Source of the DNA: an uncultured Pelagibacteraceae bacterium
GTDB taxonomy: Bacteria; Pseudomonadota; Alphaproteobacteria; Pelagibacterales; Pelagibacteraceae
Length of the DNA: 64,000 nt
Direction of reading: 5' to 3'
Assembly: GCA_902607625.1 (NCBI GenBank)
Contig: CACLKR010000002.1
Coordinates: forward strand, 47,876-111,875
Position 1 is the first letter of the stretch, and each line of letters begins with the position of its first letter. Shown one piece after another: positions 28,920 to 39,850 of the stretch. The position numbers were made by a program, and so were the translations under genes. Under the pieces are notes generated by a model that saw nothing but the letters and a program-made list of their open reading frames with translations, made no database searches and had not been told where the DNA came from.

Positions 28920-30173
28920 ATGAAAAACAAATACTCCATATTTTCGTTAATTAAAAACTCCTTCAGTTTTCATGAAAATTGGCAACGAGCCTGGAGAGAT
29001 CCCAAACCAAAACCTAGTTACGATGTAGTAATAATAGGTGGTGGTGGTCATGGATTAGCAACAGCTTACTATCTAGCAAAAGAGCATAGCTTGAAAAATA
29101 TTGCTGTTGTGGAAAAAGGATGGATTGGTGGTGGAAACACAGGAAGAAATACTACCATCATAAGATCAAACTATTTATGGGATGCTAGTGCAGGACTTTA
29201 CGATCATGCTTTGAAAATTTGGGAAAACTTATCACAAGAGTTAAATTACAACGTTATGTTTAGCCAAAGAGGAGTTATGAATTTAGCTCACAATCTACAT
29301 GATGTGAGGGAATTAAAACGAAGAACACACGCGAATAGATTAAACGGCATAGATTGTGAATGGCTTACTACAAAACAGGTAAAAGAGTTTTGTCCTATTA
29401 TTAATTGTTCAGCAAACATTCGTTATCCAGTAATGGGAAGTACATTACAGAGACGAGCCGGTACAGCAAGGCATGATGCTGTTGCTTGGGGTTATGCTAG
29501 AGGTGCAGATTCAATGGGAGTTGATATTATTCAAAATTGTGAAGTAAAAGGAATTAAAAGAAAGGGAGATTCTGTCGAGGGTTTAGAAACAACACAAGGT
29601 TTTATTAAAACTTCAAAAATTGGTGTTGCTGCATCAGGTCATTCGAGCATTATTGCTAATATGGCAGGTTTAAAACTTCCAATTGAAAGTAAGCCTCTTC
29701 AAGCTCTAGTCTCAGAACCAATTAAACCAATTATCAATACAGTTGTTATGTCTAATGCCGTTCATGCTTACGTAAGTCAATCTGATAAAGGTGAACTCGT
29801 CATAGGAGCTGGAACAGACTCTTATGTTTCCTACACTCAAAAAGGCACTCATGAGATTGTTGAGGGAACCCTTAATGCAATTTTAGAACTCTATCCAATT
29901 TTTAGCAGGCTTAGAATGCTTAGACAATGGGGAGGTGTTGTTGATATTTGTCCTGATGCAAGTCCAATAATCAGCAAAACTTCAATAAAAGGACTTTATT
30001 TTAACTGCGGTTGGGGAACTGGAGGATTTAAAGCTACTCCAGGATCAGGACACTTGTTTGCTCATACAATAGCAAAAGATGAGCCTCATGCTTTAAATGC
30101 AGCTTTTAATATTAACAGATTTGTTAGCGGTAATCTTGTTGATGAACATGGTGCTGCTGCGGTAGCTCATTAA
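28920..30173 (+). CDS. soxB: Sarcosine oxidase, beta subunit
   Basis: 417 residues. The FAD-binding subunit of heterotetrameric sarcosine oxidase, which oxidatively demethylates sarcosine (N-methylglycine) to glycine. Signatures: [20 protein letters not shown] (dinucleotide fold, residues ~37-56), [18 protein letters not shown] and [20 protein letters not shown], in which His185 matches the position that carries covalent FMN in this family. The C-terminal CPDASPIIS and [13 protein letters not shown] are typical. First gene of soxBDAG. Confidence 0.97.
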   Translation: MKNKYSIFSLIKNSFSFHENWQRAWRDPKPKPSYDVVIIGGGGHGLATAYYLAKEHSLKNIAVVEKGWIGGGNTGRNTTIIRSNYLWDASAGLYDHALKIWENLSQELNYNVMFSQRGVMNLAHNLHDVRELKRRTHANRLNGIDCEWLTTKQVKEFCPIINCSANIRYPVMGSTLQRRAGTARHDAVAWGYARGADSMGVDIIQNCEVKGIKRKGDSVEGLETTQGFIKTSKIGVAASGHSSIIANMAGLKLPIESKPLQALVSEPIKPIINTVVMSNAVHAYVSQSDKGELVIGAGTDSYVSYTQKGTHEIVEGTLNAILELYPIFSRLRMLRQWGGVVDICPDASPIISKTSIKGLYFNCGWGTGGFKATPGSGHLFAHTIAKDEPHALNAAFNINRFVSGNLVDEHGAAAVAH

Positions 30174-30174
30174 T

Positions 30175-30447
30175 ATGTTTATAATTAAATGCCCATATTG
30201 TGGTGACAGAGATCATAGTGAATTTAGCTATGGTGGTGAAGCTCATATAGTTAGACCAAAACAACCTACTGAATTAAGTGATGATCAATGGGCTGAATAT
30301 CTTTTTATGAGGAAAAATATAAAAGGTCTTCAATATGAAAGATGGAATCATGCGCATGGATGTAGACGTTGGTTTAATATGGGTAGAGATACATCAAATG
30401 ATAAAATTCATTCTGTATATAAAATGGGAGAAAAACCAGAAAAATAA
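30175..30447 (+). CDS. soxD: Sarcosine oxidase, delta subunit
   Basis: 90 residues. Zinc-binding small subunit: IKCPYCGDRDHSEFSYGGEA with CPYC, and WNHAHGCRRWFNMGRDT supplying the His and third Cys of the expected Cys3-His site. It stabilises the tetramer and contacts the alpha subunit. Starts 1 bp after soxB and its stop overlaps the soxA start by one base (TAATG). Confidence 0.97.
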   Translation: MFIIKCPYCGDRDHSEFSYGGEAHIVRPKQPTELSDDQWAEYLFMRKNIKGLQYERWNHAHGCRRWFNMGRDTSNDKIHSVYKMGEKPEK

Positions 30448-33400
30448 TGTCAAATAAATTTAGATTATCTACTGGAGGACAAATAAATAGAACTGAAAGA
30501 ATTTCTTTTAAATTTAACGGAAAAATTTTCTTTGGATTTAAGGGGGACACTTTAGCTTCAGCGCTTCTAGCTAATGGAGTTCATTTGGTTGGTAGAAGTT
30601 TTAAATATCATCGACCTAGAGGAATATTTAGTTCTGGAGCTGAAGAAACAAATGCTCTAGTTCAAATTATTAATGGGAAAAATAAAAATGACCCAAACCT
30701 AAGGGCAACACAAATTGAAATTTTTGAAGGATTTAACGCTGAAAGTCAAAACTGTTGGCCAACGGTAAATTTTGATTTGGGGGCGATTAATAATCTATTC
30801 TCCCCTATCATACCTGCAGGCTTTTATTATAAAACATTTATGTGGCCTGCAAATCTTTGGGGGAAATATGAACATTTTATAAGAAGAGCTGCTGGGTTAG
30901 GTAAGTCGCCTACAGAAAACGATCCGGACATTTATGACCATAAATACTATCATTGCGATGTCTTAATAGTAGGTGCTGGACCAGCAGGTTTATCTGCAGC
31001 AAATGTTGCAATAAAAGCAGGAAAAAAAGTTCTTTTAGTTGACGAAAGACATCATTTTGGTGGAGATCTTTCATTTGCTGAAGAAGAAATTACTAAAATA
31101 AATGACCTCAAACCTTTGGATTGGATAAAAAAAACTTACTCTGAATTACAAAATAATAAGAATATTATGATTCTAAATAGAACAAGTGTAGCCGCTTATC
31201 ATAATTATAATTATTTAATTATGATGCAGAATTTATCTGATCATTTATCTGAAAAAGAAAAAAAAGGAAAAATAAGACAACGTTTATGGAAAGTTAGAGC
31301 AAAAAAGGTAATTTTAGCTACCGGATCTATCGAAAGACCAATGGTTTTCGATTGTAACGATAGACCGGGTATAATGTTGTCGTCGGCTGTAAGAAAATAC
31401 ATTAATTACTACGGCGTAAAATGTGGAAATAATGTTGTTATTTTCACAAATAACGATGATGCATATGAAACGGCAATAAGTCTGCATAATAGAGGTGTTA
31501 AAATACAAGCAATTGTCGACATCAGAGAACAGTCAAACGGAACTTTACCTAAAAAATGCAATGAACTAGGAATAAAAATATTATGGAAAAATACTATTGT
31601 TTATACAGAAGGTTACAAAAAAATTAATAAAGTTCATGTAATGAGACTGTCAAACGACAATAGCAGTATAATTGGAAATAAATTAAAAATTAAGTGTGAT
31701 CTACTATGTGTCTCGGGTGGTTATACACCTGCTGTTCATCTATTTACTCAATCAGGTGGTAAATTGATTTATAATGAAGAAAAATATTATTTTCATCCAA
31801 AGTCTACATCACTTAATCAAATTTCAGTAGGTTCCTGTAACGGAATATTTAATCTAAAAAAAATTATTGAAGAGACTCAAACAAAAACAAATGAATTTTT
31901 AAATTTAAACCATAATGAGCAATTAAATATTACTGAATCCAAGAGTGGTGATTTTGAAAACATATGGTTGTTGCCATCAGATAAAGTCTCTGGAAAAACC
32001 AAACCATTTGTAGATTATCAAAATGACACAACAGCAAATGATATTAAGCTTGCTTTAAGAGAGGGCTATAAGTCTATAGAACATGTTAAACGTTATACGA
32101 CAACAGGAATGGCTACTGACCAAGGTAAAATTGGAAACATGCACGCATTAGGAATTGTCTCCAAAATTACTAATACTAAAATGGGTGAATTAGGAACTAC
32201 AACTTTTCGTCCACCATACTCCCCATTAACTTTTGGAGCTATTGTTGGAAGAAACGTAAAACAATTTTTTGATATTGTAAGAAAAACTCCTATTCACACA
32301 TGGCATGAAAAACATGGAGCAAAGTTTGAAGATGTTGGTCAATGGAAAAGAGCTTGGTATTACCCAAATAAGAATGAAAGTATGTATGAAGCCGTCCAAA
32401 GGGAGTCGAAGGCAGCAAGAAACGATTCAGGAATTTTAGATGCTTCAACATTAGGTAAGATTGATATTCAGGGTACCGATGCTTCTGAATTCTTAAATCG
32501 TGTTTACACCAATGCTTGGAGCAAATTAGCAATTGGGAAATGTAGATATGGTTTAATGCTTAATGATGACGGCATGGTTTACGATGATGGTGTTACTACG
32601 AGATTAGGTGAAAACCATTATATAATGACAACAACTACAGGAGGAGCAGCCTCAGTAATGAATAAATTAGAAGATTTTTTACAAACAGAATGGCCCGAAC
32701 TCAAAGTATATTTAACTTCCGTTACTGATCATTTTGCTACTGTAAGTGTCTGTGGCCCACACAGTAAAAAAATATTAGAAAAAGTTGTCAAAAACGTAGA
32801 TTTTTCTGATCAAAATTTTCCTCATATGAGTTTTAAAGAAGGTTTAGTAGATAACATAAAGTGTCGCGTAATGAGAATAAGTTTCACAGGTGAATTAAGT
32901 TACGAGATAAACATTCAGTCTAACTATGGACAAGCTACATGGAAAAAATGTATGGATGCAGGTAAAGAATTCAAAATAACTCCTTATGGTACCGAAGCTA
33001 TGCACTTATTACGTGCTGAAAAAGGTTTTATTATAGCAGGTCAAGAAACTGACGGCACAATCACTCCAATTGATTTGCAAATGGATTGGATCATAAGCAA
33101 GAAAAAGTATGATTTTATAGGAAAAAGATCCTTGTATAGATCTGATACAATGAGAGAAAATAGAAAACATCTTGTTGGACTTCTTACGGATGATCCTAAA
33201 GAAATTCTAGAGGAAGGAGCTCAAATTGTTGAAGAGGTAAAAAATAAACCTCCGATGGATATGTTAGGTCACGTCACTTCTAGCTACTACAGTCCAAATT
33301 TAAATAAATCAATCGCTTTGGCTGTTATAAAAAATGGAAAAAAATTGAAAGGAAAGAAACTTTTTGTGCCCATGCCAGATAAAACCATTGAAGTCACTGT

Positions 33401-33449
33401 TTCAGATTCTGTTTTTTTAGATAAAGAGGGAAATAGATTAAATGCTTGA
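30447..33449 (+). CDS. soxA: Sarcosine oxidase, alpha subunit
   Basis: 1000 residues. The N-terminal ~100 residues form the 2Fe-2S-like fold without its cysteines (..FKGDTLASALLANGVHLVGRSFKYHRPRG.., read as short pieces). Next is an NAD-binding oxidoreductase domain (VLIVGAGPAGLSAANVA, ~171-187). A C-terminal GcvT-like folate domain from ~600 has GILDASTLGKIDIQG and GTEAMHLLRAEKGF and converts the methyl to 5,10-methylene-THF. NAD+ binds here but is not turned over. Overlaps soxG by 8 bp. Intact and of family length. Confidence 0.97.
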   Translation: MSNKFRLSTGGQINRTERISFKFNGKIFFGFKGDTLASALLANGVHLVGRSFKYHRPRGIFSSGAEETNALVQIINGKNKNDPNLRATQIEIFEGFNAESQNCWPTVNFDLGAINNLFSPIIPAGFYYKTFMWPANLWGKYEHFIRRAAGLGKSPTENDPDIYDHKYYHCDVLIVGAGPAGLSAANVAIKAGKKVLLVDERHHFGGDLSFAEEEITKINDLKPLDWIKKTYSELQNNKNIMILNRTSVAAYHNYNYLIMMQNLSDHLSEKEKKGKIRQRLWKVRAKKVILATGSIERPMVFDCNDRPGIMLSSAVRKYINYYGVKCGNNVVIFTNNDDAYETAISLHNRGVKIQAIVDIREQSNGTLPKKCNELGIKILWKNTIVYTEGYKKINKVHVMRLSNDNSSIIGNKLKIKCDLLCVSGGYTPAVHLFTQSGGKLIYNEEKYYFHPKSTSLNQISVGSCNGIFNLKKIIEETQTKTNEFLNLNHNEQLNITESKSGDFENIWLLPSDKVSGKTKPFVDYQNDTTANDIKLALREGYKSIEHVKRYTTTGMATDQGKIGNMHALGIVSKITNTKMGELGTTTFRPPYSPLTFGAIVGRNVKQFFDIVRKTPIHTWHEKHGAKFEDVGQWKRAWYYPNKNESMYEAVQRESKAARNDSGILDASTLGKIDIQGTDASEFLNRVYTNAWSKLAIGKCRYGLMLNDDGMVYDDGVTTRLGENHYIMTTTTGGAASVMNKLEDFLQTEWPELKVYLTSVTDHFATVSVCGPHSKKILEKVVKNVDFSDQNFPHMSFKEGLVDNIKCRVMRISFTGELSYEINIQSNYGQATWKKCMDAGKEFKITPYGTEAMHLLRAEKGFIIAGQETDGTITPIDLQMDWIISKKKYDFIGKRSLYRSDTMRENRKHLVGLLTDDPKEILEEGAQIVEEVKNKPPMDMLGHVTSSYYSPNLNKSIALAVIKNGKKLKGKKLFVPMPDKTIEVTVSDSVFLDKEGNRLNA

Positions 33450-34011
33450 TTTTTTTACACCGGTTAGCGAAAGTCAATCCTACAATAATTTTTCTATGAA
33501 AGAAAAAACTCCCGTAGCCAAAATTAATTTACGTGGTAGTTTAGAAAATAAAGAATTTGCAAGCAAAATAGGAAAAATTCTGGGAATGATATTACCCAAG
33601 GAGACCTGTGGAACTTCTAGCAAAGAAAAAATTACTTCATTATGGCTTGGTCCTAATGAATGGCTCTTAGTTTCTAATGACGAAATACCAAAAGAAACGA
33701 ATACCTATGAACTTGAACATGTGCTATTTGATAATATTAGCAAAACTAATCTAGGAGCAATAACAAATGTTACCGATCACTTCACAATTTTTAAATTGTC
33801 AGGCTCAAATATTTTTGAAGTCCTTTCCAAAGGATGTCCTTTTGATTTTAACTCAGAAATTTTTGGAGACAACAAAGTCGTCCAAACGATATTACATCAT
33901 GTCGATGTTACCATTCATCGAAAAAGCGAAAATGATGTTGATTTATATGTAAGAAGATCATTTGCCGGTCACTTGTGGGATTGGTTAAAAGACTCGGCTA
34001 AACTAATTTAA
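33442..34011 (+). CDS. soxG: Sarcosine oxidase, gamma subunit
   Basis: 189 residues. Smallest-conservation subunit, a GcvT-like fold: SLWLGPNEWLLVS, NVTDHFTIFKLSG, LSKGCPFDF and a C-terminal YVRRSFAGHLWDWLKDSA. The start overlaps soxA by 8 bp; it converges on the MATE gene with a 9-bp overlap of stop regions. Completes the BDAG set, so the enzyme should be functional and can give the cell glycine plus a folate-bound C1 unit. Confidence 0.92.
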   Translation: MLDFFTPVSESQSYNNFSMKEKTPVAKINLRGSLENKEFASKIGKILGMILPKETCGTSSKEKITSLWLGPNEWLLVSNDEIPKETNTYELEHVLFDNISKTNLGAITNVTDHFTIFKLSGSNIFEVLSKGCPFDFNSEIFGDNKVVQTILHHVDVTIHRKSENDVDLYVRRSFAGHLWDWLKDSAKLI

Positions 34012-35346
34012 ATTTCGCCTTATATAGGCGGTTACAAATGCAAACAAGCAAATCACATATAACCAATTAAAGAAACAATAGCTCCAAAAAAAGGTTTGAA
34101 AACTACCATCAAACATTATAGCGACTATAATCGTGGGTATAGGTAAAACAACATTTCTTATTATATTTAAATACATTGAATAGGATGATTTTTTTATAGC
34201 CATAAAGAAACCATTACTTATAAAAAAGATTGGATACGCTGGAAAAATTAAAGCTGATATTTTTAGATAAGTCGTACCAAAACTAATTACACTTGGATTA
34301 TCTGAAAAAATACTAACAATTTTATCAGCAGATATAAAAATTATTAATCCTGACATCAGCATAAGAGTAAAACCATAAATCACAGCCTTAAAATAAGATT
34401 CTTTGACTCTTAAAAAATTTTTTGCTCCAAAATTTTGTCCGATGATCGATATGATGGCTGTATTCAGTCCTAAAACTGGCAATAAAAGCATTTGTTCAAA
34501 TCGGGCAGCTGATCCATATCCTGCTGTAGCATATTCGCCAAAAACTCCGATATAAGTTAGTATTATGAAATTACCTACAGAAATTAATAGTAAAGCGGCT
34601 GAAATTGGTGCTGATTGATAAAACAGATTTCTTAATAAATAAACTTTAGGATAAAAATATTTTGTAGATAAGTTTTTGATCCTGCTTGATTTGATTACTT
34701 TATTAAAAATGATAACCAATCCAATAAACTGAGCCACAATCGTGGCCACCCCTATTCCAGTAATTCCCATTGCTGGTATAAAACCATAACCAAAAATAAA
34801 TAGTGGATTTAGACCTATATTCAGAAAAAAACTTAAAATAAGTACATTTCTGTATGTTTTGGTATCTCCATCAGCGTGAAGCAAAGAGTTAAAAGCAACC
34901 ACTATGATAAAAATAATTGATCCAGCAAATATTACATTTGTATATTTAAGACTTAATACGATTACTTCATCTGCCGAGCCCATTAGAGCAAACAAACTTG
35001 GAGAAAAGACCAGGCCTATTATAGTAATTAATACTGAAACTAAGACAGCATAAATAATAGTATGTGCAAAATACCCTAGAATATTTTCTTTGTTGTTCTC
35101 GCCAATGCTATTTGCAACTAAAGAAGTGCCACCTACGGTAACTCCGACACAAGCTGCTATTATAATGAAATAAATTGGGAAAGATTTAGCGAGAGCAGAC
35201 AATGCTTCTGGAGAAATTTTTCCAGCAAAAAAAGTATCAACTATATTAAACATTGTTTGAAAAAAAGTACCCACGCTAGCAGGTATTGCTATTTTCTTAA
35301 TTAAACTAGGAATAGGATCTTTGGTTAAACTTAAAGTTGGATTCAT
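34003..35346 (-). CDS. MATE-family efflux transporter
   Basis: 447 residues, twelve predicted membrane helices in two halves. The first half has KKIAIPASVGTFFQTMFNIVDTFFAGKISPEALSALA (seen as consecutive pieces of the MatE domain); the internal repeat has AAGYGSAARFEQ-like sequence (TAGYGSAARFEQMLLLP) and GQNFGAKN. MATE proteins export cationic drugs or metabolites using Na+ or H+. Substrate unknown. It follows trhO by 10 bp on the minus strand. Confidence 0.92.
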   Translation of the reverse strand: MNPTLSLTKDPIPSLIKKIAIPASVGTFFQTMFNIVDTFFAGKISPEALSALAKSFPIYFIIIAACVGVTVGGTSLVANSIGENNKENILGYFAHTIIYAVLVSVLITIIGLVFSPSLFALMGSADEVIVLSLKYTNVIFAGSIIFIIVVAFNSLLHADGDTKTYRNVLILSFFLNIGLNPLFIFGYGFIPAMGITGIGVATIVAQFIGLVIIFNKVIKSSRIKNLSTKYFYPKVYLLRNLFYQSAPISAALLLISVGNFIILTYIGVFGEYATAGYGSAARFEQMLLLPVLGLNTAIISIIGQNFGAKNFLRVKESYFKAVIYGFTLMLMSGLIIFISADKIVSIFSDNPSVISFGTTYLKISALIFPAYPIFFISNGFFMAIKKSSYSMYLNIIRNVVLPIPTIIVAIMFDGSFQTFFWSYCFFNWLYVICLFAFVTAYIRRNLN

Positions 35347-35356
35347 GAAAAAAGAA

Positions 35357-36262
35357 TTAATATTCTTTTTGATAGATGTGAGCTTTATTTAATTTTCTTG
35401 CTATTATAATTTGTTTCTGTCTCATTGAAAATCTATCTTTTTGTGATTTAGTTAACTTATTGTAACAGTAAGGACAAGAAATACCTTCTTTATATTTACT
35501 AGATTTTTTTTCTTCTACTGAGATAGGCATTCGGCATCCTTTGCACATTGAGTAAGATCCCACTGATAACTTATGTTTGACTGAAACTCTATTATCAAAA
35601 ACGAAGCACTCGCCTTTCCATAAGGATTTGTTGATATTTACTTTATTTAAGTAGTTAAGAATACCTCCTTTAAGTTGGAAGACATTTTTAAATCCCCTTT
35701 GCTTTAAAAAATTAGAAGCTTTTTCACAACGTATTCCTCCAGTACAGAACATGGCTACCTTATTATTCTTTTTAAGTTTATTAAAATACTTTGGTAACTC
35801 CCTAAAACTATTGATTTTTGGATTTACTGCACTCTTGAATGTTCCAACTTTATGCTCAAAGGGTTTTCTTACATCTATTAATGTAATATTTTTCTTGCTG
35901 ATTAATTTGTTCCATTGATGAGGGTCGATGTAACAACTCTTCTTTTTTGCGTCCACTTTTAATTTTAACCCTATAGGAACAACCTCTTTTTTTATTTTAA
36001 CTTTTGCTCTATAAAAAGGCAAAAACTTACAAGTTGAGGAGTTTTTGCTATCAAAAGTATCAATAGAAAATCTGTCTTTAATAAATCTTATACAGTTATT
36101 AACATTAGATTTTCTACCAGCAATAGTTCCATTGATACCTTCGGACGATATAATAACTGTACCTTTAACAGATTGTGATAAAAGATATGTTTTTATTTTT
36201 TCTTTATATAGGCTGCAGTTAACTATTGATTTAATTTTATAAAAACCTTGAATATTAAACAT
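35357..36262 (-). CDS. trhO: tRNA uridine-34 hydroxylase TrhO (rhodanese domain)
   Basis: 301 residues. Family role: oxygen-dependent hydroxylation of U34 to 5-hydroxyuridine in certain tRNAs. The N-terminal ferredoxin-like domain has KGTVIISSEGINGTIAG. The rhodanese domain has LIDVRKPFEHKVGTF, NSFRELPKYF and the catalytic loop FCTGGIRCEKASN. The C-terminal zinc-like region has CKGCRMPIS..CPYC. The start ATG shares a base with the stop of the upstream O-methyltransferase, so the pair is translationally coupled; see findings for the 5-methoxyuridine proposal. Confidence 0.92.
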   Translation of the reverse strand: MFNIQGFYKIKSIVNCSLYKEKIKTYLLSQSVKGTVIISSEGINGTIAGRKSNVNNCIRFIKDRFSIDTFDSKNSSTCKFLPFYRAKVKIKKEVVPIGLKLKVDAKKKSCYIDPHQWNKLISKKNITLIDVRKPFEHKVGTFKSAVNPKINSFRELPKYFNKLKKNNKVAMFCTGGIRCEKASNFLKQRGFKNVFQLKGGILNYLNKVNINKSLWKGECFVFDNRVSVKHKLSVGSYSMCKGCRMPISVEEKKSSKYKEGISCPYCYNKLTKSQKDRFSMRQKQIIIARKLNKAHIYQKEY

Positions 36263-36918
36263 TATACCCTTCTACAAATTGTTAAGCCATCTCCCAATGG
36301 TAATATAACTTTTTCAACTCTATTATCATTTTTAATATACTTGTTAAAGTCTCTCATTAAATTAGTTTGTTTATCTGTAACAGTCTTTTTAGATACATTA
36401 CCATGCCATAAAACATTATCAAAAATTATTAGAGCTTTTTCATTAATTAAATTTAATGATAGTTCGTAGTAATTTTTATAATTGCCTTTGTCCGCGTCTA
36501 TAAAGATTAGGTCAAATTTTTTTTCTTCTTTTGAAAATTTTTTTAGAGTATCTAGCGCTGGTGAAATAACTGTTTCTATCTTATTTTCTAATTTTCCCTT
36601 TTTAAAAAAATTTTTTGCAACATGGACTATTTTTTTATCGTGATCTAGAGTTATTATCTTGCCACCATTTGGCAAAGCCAAAGCCATTGTTAAAGTGCTA
36701 AATCCAGTAAAAGTTCCTATTTCTAAACAGCTTTTAACATTATTGATCTTAATAATTAGTTGAAGAAAATGACCTTGAATTTCAGAGATTTGCATTCTTT
36801 GAATATCTCCAAGAGTTTTGTTATGTGTTAAAATATCTTTTTGAACAGGATGTAAAGGATGAGTATGATTGTAAATGTAATCTAACAAATCTTGAGTAAC
36901 TTCAATATTTTTAAGCAT
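36262..36918 (-). CDS. SAM-dependent O-methyltransferase, YrrM/TrmR-like
   Basis: 218 residues. COG4122-type O-methyltransferase: CLEIGTFTGFSTLTMALALP (SAM motif I), IITLDHDKK, LIFIDADKGNYKNYYELSL with the metal-binding Asp cluster, and IFDNVLWHGNV. The same family contains catechol and caffeoyl-CoA methyltransferases and Bacillus TrmR (YrrM), which methylates 5-hydroxyuridine-34 in tRNA. Its stop overlaps the trhO start and it follows gatB by 2 bp, so a tRNA substrate is the best inference; a small phenolic substrate is the alternative. Confidence 0.75.
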   Translation of the reverse strand: MLKNIEVTQDLLDYIYNHTHPLHPVQKDILTHNKTLGDIQRMQISEIQGHFLQLIIKINNVKSCLEIGTFTGFSTLTMALALPNGGKIITLDHDKKIVHVAKNFFKKGKLENKIETVISPALDTLKKFSKEEKKFDLIFIDADKGNYKNYYELSLNLINEKALIIFDNVLWHGNVSKKTVTDKQTNLMRDFNKYIKNDNRVEKVILPLGDGLTICRRV

Positions 36919-36920
36919 TA

Positions 36921-38387
36921 TTATTTTAGCTTAGTTTTGAGAATTTCATTAACAAGTTGAGGATTAGCTTTTCCTTTAGAAACTTTCATAACCTCACCAA
37001 CAAAATAACCAAAAAGTTTTACTTTTCCAGATTTGTACTGAGTAACTTTATCTTGATTTTTTGAAATCACTTCAGAAATTATTTTTTCTAATTCCTTGGG
37101 ATCGCTTTGTTGTGTTAAACCTTCTTTCTCAACAATTTGATGAGGATCCTTGTCATTATCTTGCATTTTTTCAAAAACATCTTTTGCTATTTTTCCAGAG
37201 ATTTTTCCTGAAGTTATCATCTTAATTAAGGCTGATAAATTTTTTGCACTAATTGGAAATTGAGAAATAGAAATGTTTTTTTTATTTAATACAGCAAATA
37301 AATCGCCTGTAATCCAATTGGTTGCTAATTTTTTATCACACCCTTTAATCACATCTTCGTAATAATCCGAAACTTCTTTTTCAGATACTAGTATGTTTGC
37401 TTCATATGCGGATAAATTATGTTCTTTTATAAATCTCTCTTTTTTTTCATCTGGCAATTCAGGCAATTCTTTTTTTAATTTTTCAATTAAACTTTTTTTT
37501 AAATTAAGTGGTAATAAATCTGGATCAGGAAAATATCTGTAATCATGAGCATCTTCCTTAGATCTCATGGGTCTAGTGGTATTTTTTCGGGTGTCATATA
37601 ATCTTGTTTCCTGATCTATCTGTTTATTATTTTCTAAAAGTTCAACTTGTCTTTTTGATTCATATTCAATAGCCATTTGCATGAACCTAATTGAATTCAC
37701 ATTTTTAATCTCACATCTTGTGCCAAATTTTTTTTCACCTACTTTTCTAACCGAAACATTCACATCGGCTCTTAAGGATCCTTCTTGCATATTTCCATCA
37801 CAAGTACCAAGATATCTCATTATCGATCTTAATTTTTTGATGTATACATTCACCTCATCAGGAGATCTTAAATCTGGTTTACTCACAATTTCCATTAATG
37901 CTACACCCGATCTATTGAGATCTACGAAGGTATTATCAGGATCCATATCGTGTATGCTTTTGCCAGCATCTTGCTCTAGATGAAGTCTTTCGATACCAAC
38001 TTTTTTTGTTCCGTATGGCATATCAAGTATAATCTCTCCTTCGCCAACAATAGGATTCTTGTATTGTGAGATTTGATATCCTTGTGGTAAATCCGCATAA
38101 AAATAGTTTTTTCTATCAAAAACAGAATTTAGATTAATTTTAGCCTTTAAACCTAATCCTGTTTTAACACTCTGCTCTATACAAAACTGATTTATGACTG
38201 GAAGCATCCCGGGAAATGCTGAGTCAACAAGACTAACTTGTGTATTGGGTTCAGCACCAAATTTTGTTGGTGATGATGAAAAAAGTTTTGATTTGGATAA
38301 AACCTGTGCATGAACTTCTAATCCTATAATAACTTCCCACTTACCTTTGTTGCCTTTTATATAATAATCAAATTTTTTTTTTGTCAT
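36921..38387 (-). CDS. gatB: Asp-tRNA(Asn)/Glu-tRNA(Gln) amidotransferase subunit B
   Basis: 488 residues from the chosen ATG at 38387, which overlaps the gatA stop (TGATG); an in-frame GTG nine bases earlier is possible but less likely. GatB phosphorylates the misacylated tRNA and delivers ammonia. Motifs: [61 protein letters not shown] and [14 protein letters not shown]. The C-terminal YqeY-like tail domain (..[20 protein letters not shown]..) is present. Confidence 0.96.
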   Translation of the reverse strand: MTKKKFDYYIKGNKGKWEVIIGLEVHAQVLSKSKLFSSSPTKFGAEPNTQVSLVDSAFPGMLPVINQFCIEQSVKTGLGLKAKINLNSVFDRKNYFYADLPQGYQISQYKNPIVGEGEIILDMPYGTKKVGIERLHLEQDAGKSIHDMDPDNTFVDLNRSGVALMEIVSKPDLRSPDEVNVYIKKLRSIMRYLGTCDGNMQEGSLRADVNVSVRKVGEKKFGTRCEIKNVNSIRFMQMAIEYESKRQVELLENNKQIDQETRLYDTRKNTTRPMRSKEDAHDYRYFPDPDLLPLNLKKSLIEKLKKELPELPDEKKERFIKEHNLSAYEANILVSEKEVSDYYEDVIKGCDKKLATNWITGDLFAVLNKKNISISQFPISAKNLSALIKMITSGKISGKIAKDVFEKMQDNDKDPHQIVEKEGLTQQSDPKELEKIISEVISKNQDKVTQYKSGKVKLFGYFVGEVMKVSKGKANPQLVNEILKTKLK

Positions 38388-39850
38388 CAGTTCCACCAGA
38401 CATTAATCTTTCTTTTAAAATTAGCTCTTTTTTCTATAGCTAATGCAAGATTTAAAATTGTCTGTTCATCAAAAGGTTTTCCAACAAGTTGTAGTCCTAG
38501 AGGTAAATTGTTTTTATCATACCCAGCGGGAACAGAAATAGCTGGCAGTCCAGCCAAATTAACTGGCACCGTAAAAATATCATTTAAATACATAGAAACT
38601 GGATCGTCTTTTTTTTCACCTATTTTAAATGCTGCGCTTGGTGTTGATGGTGTTAATATCGCATCCACATCGTAAAAAACTTTATCAAAATCGTTTTTGA
38701 TTAATTGTCTAATTTTTTGAGCTTTTAAATAATATGCATCATAATATCCAGATGACAGAACATAAGTGCCAATTAAGATTCTTCTTTTCACTTCATCTCC
38801 AAAACCTTCAGATCTAGTATTTTCATACATTTCAACTAAATTATTTCCTTTAGATCTATGCCCGTATTTTACACCATCATATCTAGCGAGGTTTGATGAA
38901 GCTTCAGCTGGAGCAACGATATAATAAGATGGAAGAGCGTACTTGGTATGAGGTAAAGAAATATTTTTTATAATAGCTCCAGCGTCTTTTAAAAAGTCTA
39001 TCCCTTTCTTCCAGAGTTTATCAATTTCAGCTGGCATATTATCTACCCTATATTCTTTTGGTATTCCGATTTTTAAACCTTTTGCTTTATCAGTTAATTT
39101 CGAACTGTAATTTTCCACCTTAATATCAACTGATGTAGAATCTTTTGAATCATATCCGGCCATTGCCTGTAATAACAAAGCGCAGTCCTCTACATTCTTT
39201 GTCATTGGTCCTGCTTGATCTAAAGAAGATGCAAAAGCAACTATTCCCCATCTGGAACATCTTCCATAAGTAGGTTTTAGTCCAACAGTTCCAGTAAAAG
39301 ATGCTGGTTGACGGATAGATCCTCCGGTGTCGGTACCGACAGTTCCAGGTGTAAGATCAGCAGCCAATGCAGAAGCTGAACCTCCAGAAGATCCTCCAGG
39401 AACTAATTTATCACCAAAAGGATTTATGACATTTCCAAAAAAACTTGTTTCATTAGAAGATCCCATTGCAAATTCATCACAGTTTAATTTTCCTAGTAAA
39501 AAAGCACCTTCAGACCACAATTTATTTGTAACTGTAGATTCATATGTGGGAATAAAATTGTGTAAAATCTTACTGCCAGCTGTAGTTTTAATATTTTTTG
39601 TACAAAATAAATCTTTTACTGCAATAGGAATACCAGATAATAAACCTTTATAATCCTTTTTTTTGTCAAAGTTTTTTGCAGATTCAATAGCATCATCAAA
39701 ACATTCAGTAATATAAGCATTTAACTTCTTAGATTTTTTAGAATTATTTATAAATGTTTTTGTTACCTCTTCAGAGGTAAAATCTTTCTTCTTTATCCCT
39801 GAAGCTAACTTAGTAAGTGAAAACTCTGATATATTTGTCATATTACTCAA
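38387..39850 (-). CDS. gatA: Asp-tRNA(Asn)/Glu-tRNA(Gln) amidotransferase subunit A
   Basis: 487 residues. Amidase-signature enzyme that releases ammonia from glutamine. Visible: [15 protein letters not shown] with the catalytic lysine, [20 protein letters not shown] and [16 protein letters not shown] with the Ser-cisSer-Lys triad, then [20 protein letters not shown]. GatABC charges Asn-tRNA and/or Gln-tRNA indirectly. Overlaps gatC by 8 bp and gatB by one base. Frame intact. Confidence 0.97.
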   Translation of the reverse strand: MSNMTNISEFSLTKLASGIKKKDFTSEEVTKTFINNSKKSKKLNAYITECFDDAIESAKNFDKKKDYKGLLSGIPIAVKDLFCTKNIKTTAGSKILHNFIPTYESTVTNKLWSEGAFLLGKLNCDEFAMGSSNETSFFGNVINPFGDKLVPGGSSGGSASALAADLTPGTVGTDTGGSIRQPASFTGTVGLKPTYGRCSRWGIVAFASSLDQAGPMTKNVEDCALLLQAMAGYDSKDSTSVDIKVENYSSKLTDKAKGLKIGIPKEYRVDNMPAEIDKLWKKGIDFLKDAGAIIKNISLPHTKYALPSYYIVAPAEASSNLARYDGVKYGHRSKGNNLVEMYENTRSEGFGDEVKRRILIGTYVLSSGYYDAYYLKAQKIRQLIKNDFDKVFYDVDAILTPSTPSAAFKIGEKKDDPVSMYLNDIFTVPVNLAGLPAISVPAGYDKNNLPLGLQLVGKPFDEQTILNLALAIEKRANFKRKINVWWN

